From positions 1-31,104 of IMG/VR virus record IMGVR_UViG_3300027833_000158: 31,104 nucleotides of DNA. One strand, given 5' to 3'. The notes under the pieces are model-generated. The model was not told where the DNA came from, did no database searches, and saw nothing but the letters and a program-made list of their open reading frames with translations. Every line of letters starts with the position of its first letter. Position 1 is the first letter of the stretch. This document shows, one piece after another, positions 21,743 through 29,646 of this stretch. The stretch comes from a virus. Position numbers and translations under genes: made by a program.

Positions 21743-22966
21743 TTACCTCTTTGGTTTATCCCATCCCTTCAGTATATCTGGACTGAAGTTATTATATGAA
21801 AATTCTAAACGGTCAACCAACTTGACCGCATCACCACCTAGTTTGTCAATAGCAACAAATCCCTCTGCACCAGTCTTGACCTTATAACCAGTCTTTGTCT
21901 GAACAAAGGTGTCATATGAACTTATGCTATTTAGTTTATTTATAAGTTTCAGTTTTGCAAGCACAATACTTTTTTGTAAATCGAACATTGCAACCAGATT
22001 ACTCTTATTCTTCGGTGAAAAGAACTTCATAAACTCTTCTAACTTCTTAAATTGTACCATCTTACCCTTTTCGGTACTACGTTTGTCTGCTTCTTTTTTA
22101 AATTTCTCACCTAACCACTTAATTAAACCTGTTACATGTTTGTTAGTGTTACCAATTATCTGTTGATTTCTCACAAATGTATTATTGTACTGTTCAATTA
22201 GGGTTGCAAGGTCTTTATTATTTTCTAACTCACGTAGTGTAGAACCAGATATCTTATTAAATATCTTACCTGCATTGGACAAAAGTTTGGTTACCTCTGC
22301 GGTTTCTTTCTTACTCATAGTCGCACCAGACACGTCACGCAACATTGCGTCCTGTGACCAGACATTCTTAGAGGTCTTGAACTTGGATACATTAACACCA
22401 TATGATGCTTTCATCGATTCAAAGTCTTTACCTGTGTAGGTAGTATGCCATACAATACCGATTTGTGCCTTACGGACTGCATCCGCTTGGTCATAGGGTA
22501 CTGCATAGATGATTGTATTCGGGTGAAAGGTTGTATACTTCTGACCATCGATAGTATCCGTACTAACGTCTGGTTTTGAAAACAAGAAGTCACCTTGAAT
22601 AACACCTTTAATACCAAGTTCTGGTAGATGTTTCAATGCGAGTTTCATCTTGTCTGCAAGGTCACCCGACATTTCTGCATCAATCTCTTGGGCAGACTTA
22701 TAGATTTTAGGATTCTTTGCAAAGATACCTTTCTTCGCAACAAAGAAGTTTCCATCACTAGGGTCTTGACCACAGAAAATTGCGGGAGCACCGTCCCACT
22801 TAGTTGATAGTTTAGCGTCATTCTGACCCGCCAACATATCACGCAGTTCACGTAATGCATTGATTGCTTGTCGTGTACCATTCACACCACCATAGAGAAC
22901 CTTGTCCTCAATATGAGTCATGTGGGTGTTCTTCTGTTCTGTTATGTAGTTATTAAAATTATCCAC
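21743..22966 (-). CDS. KxDG ligase-like nucleotidyltransferase with capsid-targeting-like start (407 aa)
   Basis: A GTG start (MDNFNNYITEQ; ITE at 8-10) overlaps the upstream stop by 8 bp, as in the HxGH gene. STKWDGAP (Lys56-Trp-Asp58-Gly59) is motif I of covalent nucleotidyltransferases, where the Lys becomes adenylylated. VIQGDFLFS (122-130) matches motif III, EGFVAID (368-374) motif IV, and AVKLVDRLEF motif V. This is the DNA/RNA ligase fold, possibly DUF6267. Motif spacing is wide, with a helical insert (about 200-350), so the substrate may be unusual. It may seal nicked nucleic acid or adenylate a target after entry. Not a standard T4 ligase. Confidence 0.78.
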   Translation of the reverse strand: MDNFNNYITEQKNTHMTHIEDKVLYGGVNGTRQAINALRELRDMLAGQNDAKLSTKWDGAPAIFCGQDPSDGNFFVAKKGIFAKNPKIYKSAQEIDAEMSGDLADKMKLALKHLPELGIKGVIQGDFLFSKPDVSTDTIDGQKYTTFHPNTIIYAVPYDQADAVRKAQIGIVWHTTYTGKDFESMKASYGVNVSKFKTSKNVWSQDAMLRDVSGATMSKKETAEVTKLLSNAGKIFNKISGSTLRELENNKDLATLIEQYNNTFVRNQQIIGNTNKHVTGLIKWLGEKFKKEADKRSTEKGKMVQFKKLEEFMKFFSPKNKSNLVAMFDLQKSIVLAKLKLINKLNSISSYDTFVQTKTGYKVKTGAEGFVAIDKLGGDAVKLVDRLEFSYNNFSPDILKGWDKPKR

Positions 22967-23276
22967 GTGTTACCACCATACCTATTTTCTTAATGTCTTC
23001 TTCCCACATCTCTCTATCTAACGTTAATGAACTTCTTCTCCAATTTGAGATGTATGGTCTACCAGTTCGAACCTTGGGAAAGTATTCGAAGTATCTTAAA
23101 TCCATTTTACTATACTCTGGTAGAGATACTCCAATGGTTTGTACAATTTTTCCTTTATAGTAAAGTTCCACTATTACATTCTCGAAGTATTCCTTCTTGC
23201 CATACACTACTTTGAAGTCCGACTTCTTAGGATTATCTATTTTTGTCCGTTCTGCTATAAAGTCTTTAAACTTCAT
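22959..23276 (-). CDS. small protein with capsid-targeting-like start (105 aa)
   Basis: Begins MKFKDFIAERTKIDNPKK; IAE at 7-9 is close to the T4 internal-protein leader MKTYQEFIAE. After it, a beta-rich segment (DFKVVYGKKEYFENVIVEL and VQTIGVSLPEYSK) and a basic C-terminus follow. It starts at TAATG over the end of the 428-aa gene. Mature function unknown. Confidence 0.78.
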   Translation of the reverse strand: MKFKDFIAERTKIDNPKKSDFKVVYGKKEYFENVIVELYYKGKIVQTIGVSLPEYSKMDLRYFEYFPKVRTGRPYISNWRRSSLTLDREMWEEDIKKIGMVVTRG

Positions 23277-24562
23277 TAGGATACCTTCAAGTGAACAGCA
23301 GAGTTCTTTGTTTGTGACTTTGCAATACGAACCAAATAGTCAAGTACTTGTTGTTCCCGACCTTTGATTGCAGTAAATAGTTCCAATACCATGTACTTAG
23401 ATACGTGCCACTCAAAGTCTTTCTTCTGTAGATTTGCCATGAGAGTTTCTTTACTGTCCTTCTCACTAGTCATTGAATAGTTCTTCCAGAAGTTATCATA
23501 GAACATATCGGGTTTGTTCTTCAACATCTGTTCAATGACCTTCTTTTGAGTAAGTGGTCTACCAACCGCATTCTTCATTGCATCACTGATACCACCATAG
23601 GATACCTTACCATGTTTTGCTTTCTTACCAACAATCTCACACTGGAATGTTGGGAATGTTCTGAACTGAATCTGGAATCCACCAGACCCCAACAGGTATC
23701 CGTCCTTTGCACCATAGAAGTTCTTCTTACCAAAGGTTTGTTTGGTGAACTGAGGTGGAACAAACGGTTTACGGAAATTTACTTGTGACAACTTAGGTTT
23801 CTTCCCAATCTTCTTGAGTGATATACCCATTATATCACGAGCGGCATATGCTTTCAAGAGTTCATTGTTAAGTTCTGAGAAACTTTCTGCATCATGAATG
23901 TTGTATTTGTTTTCTGCACCACGAGCGACTGCCCATATATCTGCGGGAGTCCACTTGTTTACATTACTGAATAGTTTTTCTTCACGATTGAGTTTCTTGA
24001 ATGTGTCTTCAAGTTTAGATACCCACTGTGAACCACGATGCCATGTGTACTGTTTCTTCTTCAATACCTTATGGAGAATCCTAGCACCATTGATAGACGA
24101 TGCAATCCACTGGTCATCACCCAATAGAATCTCAGACATCTTTGCATCAACTTGAGTCTTTCCATATGCCCATTCAAGGTTATCAGGGGAGAAGTTTGTT
24201 TTGGGGTCTAACCATAATAATTGTGCATAGACGCATTGTGCAGATTCAGTTGCACGGGTGTTATCCGAACCACCCCCAGAACCTCTTCCACCACCAAACT
24301 CTGCGGTCTTTGAGAGTAGACCAAACGCAATCTCTGTACCATCAATTGTCTTGAGTTTTGGTAAACCTTTTTTGTTACCTGTACGTACTGCCTTTTCAAT
24401 TGCGGGGTCATACTGTAAAACAATCGAATCACCCTTAGTGGTCTCGAATGGTTCACCCGCTTTGTATTTTGTAATGAATAGGTCAGCACGATACGCCCTA
24501 TCAGGACGTACTATTTCCCCAAAGGTTAAGGAAGTTTCGTTGAGTTGACTAAACTGTAGCAT
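23276..24562 (-). CDS. conserved phage protein with glycine-rich loop, first gene of the late cluster (428 aa)
   Basis: MLQFSQLNETSLTFGEIV is a weaker version of the leader motif. Features: TAEFGGGRGSGGGSDNT (about 97-110, a glycine-rich loop, followed by ATESAQCVYAQ), ILHKVLKKKQYTWHRGSQW, and a basic middle. The K-x-x-x-FGG-glycine-loop followed by Glu resembles loops seen in some nucleases, but this is a weak resemblance. It follows two TATAAATA boxes and is probably the first gene of the late transcript. No firm function. Confidence 0.72.
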   Translation of the reverse strand: MLQFSQLNETSLTFGEIVRPDRAYRADLFITKYKAGEPFETTKGDSIVLQYDPAIEKAVRTGNKKGLPKLKTIDGTEIAFGLLSKTAEFGGGRGSGGGSDNTRATESAQCVYAQLLWLDPKTNFSPDNLEWAYGKTQVDAKMSEILLGDDQWIASSINGARILHKVLKKKQYTWHRGSQWVSKLEDTFKKLNREEKLFSNVNKWTPADIWAVARGAENKYNIHDAESFSELNNELLKAYAARDIMGISLKKIGKKPKLSQVNFRKPFVPPQFTKQTFGKKNFYGAKDGYLLGSGGFQIQFRTFPTFQCEIVGKKAKHGKVSYGGISDAMKNAVGRPLTQKKVIEQMLKNKPDMFYDNFWKNYSMTSEKDSKETLMANLQKKDFEWHVSKYMVLELFTAIKGREQQVLDYLVRIAKSQTKNSAVHLKVS

Positions 24563-24585
24563 CGATATCCCATAAGTTATAAAGT

Positions 24586-24593
24586 TATTTATA
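24586..24593 (-). promoter_or_regulatory. T4-type late promoter box TATAAATA (proximal)
   Basis: Exact consensus about 24 bp before the ATG of the 428-aa gene, in the gap after the nuclease gene. Second box at 24598. Confidence 0.82.
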
Positions 24594-24597
24594 ACAC

Positions 24598-24605
24598 TAT
24601 TTATA
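24598..24605 (-). promoter_or_regulatory. T4-type late promoter box TATAAATA (distal)
   Basis: Second exact box, 12 bp further upstream; it contains the TAA stop of the nuclease gene. Two adjacent boxes suggest alternative starts or a strengthened late promoter. Confidence 0.72.
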
Positions 24606-25290
24606 ACAAAACTGAAGTCGAATTTTCCTCATTGTACTGTTTTATAGTGTTTTTTAATGTATTAATCCAGTTATCACGGTGTTCAATAAACACTTGAGGT
24701 TCACTGTTATCAACAGAGATGATGGTAACCAATTGAGTAATCGGCATACCTGTACGTTCTTCCCACATGACGGCATAACCCGCTTCTTGCATGAAGTAGT
24801 TCTTGACCCATTCTAGTTTCTTGGGTTTCATAGATGTCTTGTAATCGATGATGGATAGTTTACCATCAAAGATACCCACACAGTCAACACGACCCGCAAC
24901 ACCAAGATGATTGGAGTAGAGAGGTGCCTCTTGTGCATGGACTTTAGTCAGACGTTCATCTAGGATAGGTTTCAACTGATTGAATGATTCAATGATATCA
25001 GGAGTATAACCTTCTTTGTAACTAGGGTCATTGTCTACATACTTCTCACATATTTCGTGAACACGTGTACCACGACCAGACGCACGAGTAGAGACACGAT
25101 TTGCCTCTTCAACACCCACACGTTTACGCCACTTCGCAATAGAATCACGAGACAGAATTGACAGTACTGTAGTAATAGATGGTAGGTTGATTCCTTCGGG
25201 TGTTTTGTATTGTCTCCCCGATTCACTTGTGACCGTATCCATTTCAGTCAGTTCAATTTGTTCGTGTATAAAATTCATATTATTATCCAA
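24601..25290 (-). CDS. PD-(D/E)XK nuclease, RecB/Cas4-like (229 aa)
   Basis: The core reads GVAGRVDCVG (130-139; Asp136) then LSIIDYKTS (145-153; Asp149, Lys151), with TRVHEICEKY (75-84; His78) and a Glu at 121, the RecB-family nuclease pattern. These enzymes process DNA ends; in T4-like marine phages they are placed with recombination genes. The start is TTG at 25290, with an in-frame ATG four codons later at 25278 as alternative. It overlaps the small membrane-protein gene by 8 bp. Next to the late boxes it closes the early block. Confidence 0.85.
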   Translation of the reverse strand: MDNNMNFIHEQIELTEMDTVTSESGRQYKTPEGINLPSITTVLSILSRDSIAKWRKRVGVEEANRVSTRASGRGTRVHEICEKYVDNDPSYKEGYTPDIIESFNQLKPILDERLTKVHAQEAPLYSNHLGVAGRVDCVGIFDGKLSIIDYKTSMKPKKLEWVKNYFMQEAGYAVMWEERTGMPITQLVTIISVDNSEPQVFIEHRDNWINTLKNTIKQYNEENSTSVLL

Positions 25291-25711
25291 TTTGTATTAT
25301 TAAGTTTATTAAGTTTCTTACCAGTAGTAGTAGACCAACACTATTAACAACAATCAATGCACGGTCTTTCCACAATATCGAAACCCATAACCAGAGTATA
25401 ACACCTCCGATACTAATTGTCAAGTCATATAACTGCAATCCTTCGATACCACGCATTGACATACCCATGAGTAACATTGAAGATGCAACCCATTTGACAT
25501 ACCAGTCTAGTGTTTGTTTTGGTGTTGCAGATTTGAACCATCGATTACTATAAGTCAATTCCTCTACAGTCGGTACTGATTCAATCTTTTCTGTTATTTT
25601 TATATTTGACTCATCAATACTTGCATTCACAAACTCTGATTTGTAGGTCTTATGTGCTTCCTTCATCATTGCTTCGATTTTGTCAGCTTGGTCTTTTGAT
25701 TTATTCGCCAC
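25283..25711 (-). CDS. small membrane protein (142 aa), three hydrophobic segments
   Basis: A charged N-terminal half (1-65) is followed by three hydrophobic segments (about 73-88, 95-113 and 118-139). The sequence LDWYVKWVASSMLLMGMSMRGIEG resembles a small membrane protein family in marine phages. No signal peptide or metal motif. Possible roles are membrane remodelling or lysis timing; none is supported further. It overlaps both neighbours by about 8-11 bp. Confidence 0.72.
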   Translation of the reverse strand: MANKSKDQADKIEAMMKEAHKTYKSEFVNASIDESNIKITEKIESVPTVEELTYSNRWFKSATPKQTLDWYVKWVASSMLLMGMSMRGIEGLQLYDLTISIGGVILWLWVSILWKDRALIVVNSVGLLLLVRNLINLIIQIG

Positions 25712-26291
25712 GTACTTTCTCCATTCGTCTTACTGACGCAACCCAGTTCTCGTAACTCATTGGTTTACGAGGTTCACCGCAGGCCAGTTTCTTTTTCTTA
25801 AATTCTTCCTTGAGAATCTTCTTCTCTTTTGCACCCATAAATGCACCAACCAGACTCAGGACGCATTGACGGAACGAACGTCCGTGGTGCATATGTCCGA
25901 GACAGTGTGCAAGTTCATGTAACAGTACATACTTGTTCATCCCAGTAGTAGGACAAAGTGTAACGGTAGTACCGTTAGTGTATCCAGACATTGTCTTACT
26001 TCTACGTGACATACCAACTACTTGGGGTTGACCACTAAAGATTTTACCAACATCTTCTTCGACAGATTTCTTCCACAATTTAATCCACGTCTTACTCTTG
26101 TAGAGTTTATTTGCGAAATTCTGTGCATCTGTGAGGTTTTTGAAATCAGGAATCTCTGCACGAGATTGGAATGCCCACTCTGATTTGTAGGTCTTTAGTC
26201 TCTCAGTATCACGAGAATACTTCGCACCACGATTCTGTTTTGCCTTGTGTTTCAACAAGTAGGTTTCGTAACGCATTTTCAATTGTTCCAT
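25701..26291 (-). CDS. metzincin-motif zinc metallopeptidase-like protein (196 aa)
   Basis: HELAHCLGHMH (125-135 from the start chosen here) is an exact HExxHxxGxxH zinc site. It is followed by HGRSFRQC; a C-terminal Lys-rich tail follows. I use the ATG at 26291 because it overlaps the preceding stop (TAATG), rather than an in-frame ATG at 26312. The upstream half is basic and helical (KHKAKQNRGAKYS). Possible roles include host protein cleavage or maturation of a phage protein; nothing indicates secretion. The neighbour upstream is a second HExxH protein. Confidence 0.82.
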   Translation of the reverse strand: MEQLKMRYETYLLKHKAKQNRGAKYSRDTERLKTYKSEWAFQSRAEIPDFKNLTDAQNFANKLYKSKTWIKLWKKSVEEDVGKIFSGQPQVVGMSRRSKTMSGYTNGTTVTLCPTTGMNKYVLLHELAHCLGHMHHGRSFRQCVLSLVGAFMGAKEKKILKEEFKKKKLACGEPRKPMSYENWVASVRRMEKVRGE

Positions 26292-26758
26292 TATATAACT
26301 CCCTTTTCCCAAATTTCTTCACAGAGAGTTTCTTGCATCTTGAATGCTTCCTTCTCCCAAGGTTGACGGGCATATGCAGTACCGTAACCATACACAGTTC
26401 TTTTCCAACGAATCTTACGACTCTGTGCTTTCTTGTCGTAGTAGTCAACCATCTCTTTACGTGCATACTGTTTGACGTGAACCATCTCGTGACAAACACA
26501 AGTGATTAAGTTTTTGAGACTCAGATTCTTTTCAACCTCAAGGTCAAACAATCGGTCATCTTGTTGCATACACCAACCTTCAACACCCTCAGACTTCAGA
26601 CTCTTCAGAGTAATCAGGACTTCGAGTTTACGCATCCTTGGCATCATTTTAGCAACACAGTAATCTGCAACCTTTTGAACTATTTCACGTTGGTATTTGT
26701 TACCACCAACGATTCCAACGAAGACTTCTTCTGGTTGAACATAGTTTCCCATCGCCAT
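26291..26758 (-). CDS. second HExxH metallopeptidase-like protein (155 aa)
   Basis: CHEMVHVKQYA carries HExxH, and WEKEAF further on offers the third ligand Glu, as in gluzincin/SprT-like proteins. The ATG at 26758 (MAMGNYVQPEE) has an AAGGA site at proper spacing; an ATG two codons upstream at 26764 overlaps the site itself. It is the first gene after the sigma-70 promoter at 26789, so it is expressed early. It differs from its neighbour in both motif context and length, so this is not a simple duplication. Confidence 0.8.
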   Translation of the reverse strand: MAMGNYVQPEEVFVGIVGGNKYQREIVQKVADYCVAKMMPRMRKLEVLITLKSLKSEGVEGWCMQQDDRLFDLEVEKNLSLKNLITCVCHEMVHVKQYARKEMVDYYDKKAQSRKIRWKRTVYGYGTAYARQPWEKEAFKMQETLCEEIWEKGVI

Positions 26759-26788
26759 AATCATTTCCTTTTCTCAGTTTACATGTAC

Positions 26789-26817
26789 ATTATACCAAAC
26801 TGAACAGGGTTTGTCAA
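26789..26817 (-). promoter_or_regulatory. sigma-70 promoter, TTGACA-17-TATAAT
   Basis: Perfect hexamers at 26812-26817 and 26789-26794, 17-bp spacer starting AACCCTG, like the promoters at 2313, 2605 and 30411. It drives the metallopeptidase-like pair and the genes behind it. Confidence 0.92.
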
Positions 26818-26838
26818 CTTATTTTGAAAATAAGATTC

Positions 26839-28005
26839 CTATAGAAAACAATGACTTACAGAATATTTGGAATTATTTTCAATTTCATCGATGAAATCTT
26901 GGGGTATTTCACGGTCAATGATGATAATTCCGATACATCCTGTAGGTGACCTGTCTCTAAACTGACGGGATAGTCTATGTTTCCCTGCAATGATGTCTAA
27001 TCCACAGGGGATATTGACCCCATACTTCTCATGTAAATGAAAGGGATATGGGACATCTTGAGATTCTGGTTGTACAATCACCTTCTGAACTTCACCATAT
27101 GAGTCCCCGATTATCTCAGGTTTCCCATGCATTGATTCCAACCATTCGTCCCCAGTAATGAAGTAGGGCATACTGTTTGACTGTTCTGGTCTGACGTTTA
27201 TCTCACAGAAGTACCACTCGTCATCCTTGATAAGACCAGTAATCTGACCAATATAGTCACCACCCAGTGTCACCACCCAGTCCAGAATAGTCTTCGCATT
27301 CTCTAGTGTCATGTCACGATGTTTGTCAGACAGTTTGTCGTATCCCGCAAAACGAGTCCAGTGAGTAAACCCACCCGCCATCTTTGCAGTGTCTTCACCC
27401 ATCACTTGTTGATGATGGTAGATAGACCACTTACCACCAGAGACTACAAACTCGACATTAGTCTCAATGTTATCCGAGATGTATTCCTCAATATAGTAAT
27501 CTGGTTGATTGTTGATAACCCACTGACGATGCTTTTCGGTAAGAACAATTGATGCACTGTCGCCAGCTACACCACTTGTCTCTATTGGTTTAACAACACA
27601 AGGTATTTGAAGTTCGGATAGTAACTTTGGAAGTTTAACTCCGAGTTTTTCGATGTGTCCTCTAGTCCAGTGTTTGCGACATTCTAACCATGCAGACTCT
27701 TCACTGAGTCCAATATAGTCTAGTTCCCGTCTCCATTTTGGTGGGACAGGGTACATAGGCCAAGAATTGATAATAGTATCGATACCATTATCTTCTACAA
27801 ATTTACGTGCAACACTTTCACGTTCGGTAACATCGGGGTTATCTAGTAAAGTGATACCCAGTGATTTGTAATATTCTTTTGGGACTCTATGGGGGTGCTT
27901 AGGCATACCGTTGGTCACAAAGACTTTGTGTCCAGACTCAGCTAGTATTCTAAGATTGTGGAAATTGCATAGACCGTAATCTATGCATAGAATCCTACGT
28001 TTCAT
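26839..28005 (-). CDS. ATP-grasp ligase of unknown substrate (388 aa)
   Basis: The N-terminus RILCIDYGLCNFHNLRIL is a Rossmann-like start. The ATP-grasp core shows CVVKPIETSGVAGDSASIVL (136-155; ATP-binding Lys139), YIEEYI (171-176) and YFCEINVRPEQ (265-275; Mg-binding Glu268 and Asn270). The family joins a carboxylate to an amine or thiol using ATP; members make purine intermediates, cyanophycin, amino-acid amides and similar. PurD- or carbamoyl-phosphate-synthase-like order, but the substrate pocket is not assignable. It starts at TAATG over the preceding small gene. A peptide-tagging or nucleotide-precursor role are equal options. Confidence 0.85.
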   Translation of the reverse strand: MKRRILCIDYGLCNFHNLRILAESGHKVFVTNGMPKHPHRVPKEYYKSLGITLLDNPDVTERESVARKFVEDNGIDTIINSWPMYPVPPKWRRELDYIGLSEESAWLECRKHWTRGHIEKLGVKLPKLLSELQIPCVVKPIETSGVAGDSASIVLTEKHRQWVINNQPDYYIEEYISDNIETNVEFVVSGGKWSIYHHQQVMGEDTAKMAGGFTHWTRFAGYDKLSDKHRDMTLENAKTILDWVVTLGGDYIGQITGLIKDDEWYFCEINVRPEQSNSMPYFITGDEWLESMHGKPEIIGDSYGEVQKVIVQPESQDVPYPFHLHEKYGVNIPCGLDIIAGKHRLSRQFRDRSPTGCIGIIIIDREIPQDFIDEIENNSKYSVSHCFL

Positions 28006-28295
28006 TAGACGATAAGTCCACTCGTGTTTTTAATATATGCTTTACGCAAGTCATCGTTAACTTTAGTGACAAAACAAATACTTGAATGGAATATATCAAC
28101 AGACTTAACATCTGCCTCACCAGTTACACAAATACCATGTGCAAATCCTAAACCTTGTTCGTTACTTACGACCATTCGTGGGTCTTCAATTGTAACTGTT
28201 TGTGCAGTCTTTTGAATTGCGGCATACTTACCAACATATTCTCCACTGTTACACATTACTGCAACAACATCATTTGTATCAAAACCTTCTACCAT
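28005..28295 (-). CDS. small beta-rich protein (96 aa), unknown
   Basis: MVEGFDTNDVVAVMCNSGEY begins a small all-beta protein (VGKYAAIQKTAQTVTIED, then CFVTKV and a C-terminal NTSGLIV). The strand pattern recalls Sm-like or small-barrel domains, without proof. AGGAG precedes the ATG, right behind the terminator at 28310. It is coupled by TAATG to the ATP-grasp gene. Confidence 0.72.
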   Translation of the reverse strand: MVEGFDTNDVVAVMCNSGEYVGKYAAIQKTAQTVTIEDPRMVVSNEQGLGFAHGICVTGEADVKSVDIFHSSICFVTKVNDDLRKAYIKNTSGLIV

Positions 28296-28309
28296 TTTTT
28301 TCTCCTATG

Positions 28310-28338
28310 AAAAATAGGTAGGGGATTTCTCCCCTACC
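28310..28338 (-). terminator. intrinsic terminator after the DUF932-like gene
   Basis: A 9-bp stem GGTAGGGGA / TCCCCTACC with a GAAA tetraloop on the minus strand, followed by TATTTTT. It follows the stop of the DUF932-like gene and precedes the ribosome site of the 96-aa gene, so downstream genes depend on readthrough. The clearest terminator in the window. Confidence 0.9.
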
Positions 28339-28356
28339 CGATTATATATCAGTTAA

Positions 28357-29325
28357 TTAAGATGCGAGTGCGAACTCTACTGCTTTCTCAACTGCTTTCA
28401 CCTTCCTAGTTTGATTCGCACCAAACCATGCAGAAGTCAATCTTGAATCTGCTTCCCTTCCCATCTTGTGGTCAGTTAGGTAGGTCACACTATTAAGTGC
28501 AGACCACCATGAACCTTCACCAAACTTAGCGCCAGGTTGTGTCTCCAAGAATGAAAACGCTTTCTGTGCATTGTTAGTCAAGTCATTGTAGTCCTTAACG
28601 TTCACTTCCTGTTTACCTTGATAGGTTCTTGGGAAGATTTCGTTGTAGTACTGAATCAATGAGTTCATGTTGAACTTCTTGGACGCAAGGAACTCACAAG
28701 TCTCTTTGTACTGTGCGAATTTCTCGTGTGCAATACCCATTGTCTGTTTTACTGACTCAGGATTAAATGCAGTTCTGTGGTTAAGTGATACAGAGTTTGC
28801 AACATTCTGACCCAAAGACATGGACAATGTGTTGTTACATACTACTCTGATTGGAGTGAATCTAACATCAATTGCTTTACCATACTTGTGTGGGTTTGAG
28901 AACAAGAGATATGAATCGACTTGGTCACCACCAAGGATATCGAATGATTCCTTGACTTTCGCAAGTGCCCATACCATTTGACCACCTTTCAGTGAACCCG
29001 CAGTATGCATTTCCATATCACCCGCAAGACAATACTCTGAGAAGAACTCAAATGCCTCACTGTTTTGGACTGGATTCCAGTTGTCACCAACTACATCCAA
29101 CACCTTATTGTCCGAAGACCTTACCAGTGCTTTTTTACCTTCAATTTCTACACCACTTGCAGTGGTCATAGTCTCTTTTTCGACAGACCAATCAAGTCCT
29201 GCCTGTTGCATTATTTGAGACGGTGCAAGGTCACTCGCAACTTTAGTACCCAGACCGTGCCACGGGAGTTCACCCGCATATGCCATCTGTGCTTGACCAT
29301 CTATTATTTCTACTTCATGACTCAT
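28357..29325 (-). CDS. DUF932-like phage/plasmid protein (322 aa)
   Basis: The order AYAGELPWHGLGTKV near the N-terminus, then SSDNKVLDVVGDNWNPVQN, MVWALAKV, LLFSNPHKYGKAID, RVVCNNTLSMSL and HEKFAQYKETCEFL, matches the DUF932 family (phage/plasmid-like protein, TIGR03299-type). The family is widespread on mobile DNA; function unproven, possibly DNA-linked. Length fits the family. The ATG is overlapped by the preceding stop (TAATG), and a strong terminator follows. Confidence 0.88.
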   Translation of the reverse strand: MSHEVEIIDGQAQMAYAGELPWHGLGTKVASDLAPSQIMQQAGLDWSVEKETMTTASGVEIEGKKALVRSSDNKVLDVVGDNWNPVQNSEAFEFFSEYCLAGDMEMHTAGSLKGGQMVWALAKVKESFDILGGDQVDSYLLFSNPHKYGKAIDVRFTPIRVVCNNTLSMSLGQNVANSVSLNHRTAFNPESVKQTMGIAHEKFAQYKETCEFLASKKFNMNSLIQYYNEIFPRTYQGKQEVNVKDYNDLTNNAQKAFSFLETQPGAKFGEGSWWSALNSVTYLTDHKMGREADSRLTSAWFGANQTRKVKAVEKAVEFALAS

Positions 29326-29579
29326 TACGCCACCTCCAACATAGTTAATGGAACAGAGTATCTACCTTCAGGCAACATAACAATCGCCTTCTTGATATTT
29401 ACTTTGATTACTTCACCAAGAGTCTTCTTGGTCTTCTGAACAACGTAGACTTTACTACCGACTGTAATCGATGATTTTGCCTTTGTTGCGATTACATCCT
29501 TTGCGAATGCAATTACCTCATTCAATTCCGTTGTGGAATCTAGGTTGAGGAGTTCCTGTTTTAGTGTCATACTAATCAT
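29325..29579 (-). CDS. small KOW-like protein (84 aa)
   Basis: A helical N-terminus (MTLKQELLNLDSTTELNEVI) leads to a beta domain: VGSKVYVVQKTKKTLGEVIKV, then KAIVMLPEGRYSVPLTMLEV. The V-G-x-x-V...K-x-G-x-V...xVxxxGRxYxVPLxMLE pattern recalls KOW or small SH3-like barrels and a small protein of T4-like marine phages. AAAGGAAA before the ATG; an in-frame ATG two codons later is possible. It is the first gene after the promoter at 29618. Confidence 0.76.
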   Translation of the reverse strand: MISMTLKQELLNLDSTTELNEVIAFAKDVIATKAKSSITVGSKVYVVQKTKKTLGEVIKVNIKKAIVMLPEGRYSVPLTMLEVA

Positions 29580-29617
29580 AATATATTTCCTTTCAATATT
29601 TTGTTTATTAAGTACTT

Positions 29618-29646
29618 ATTATAACAACAAGTACATGAATTGTCAA
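29618..29646 (-). promoter_or_regulatory. sigma-70 promoter, TTGACA-17-TATAAT
   Basis: Perfect hexamers (29641-29646 and 29618-29623) and 17-bp spacer, here with a different spacer start (ATTCATG). The -35 contains the TGA stop of the 40-aa gene. Transcription runs into the KOW-like and DUF932-like genes. Confidence 0.92.

Noticed and set aside
21937-21944. TATAAATA box inside the ligase-like gene
   Set aside because: Exact late consensus, but about 200 bp from the next start and inside an AT-rich coding segment; probably chance.
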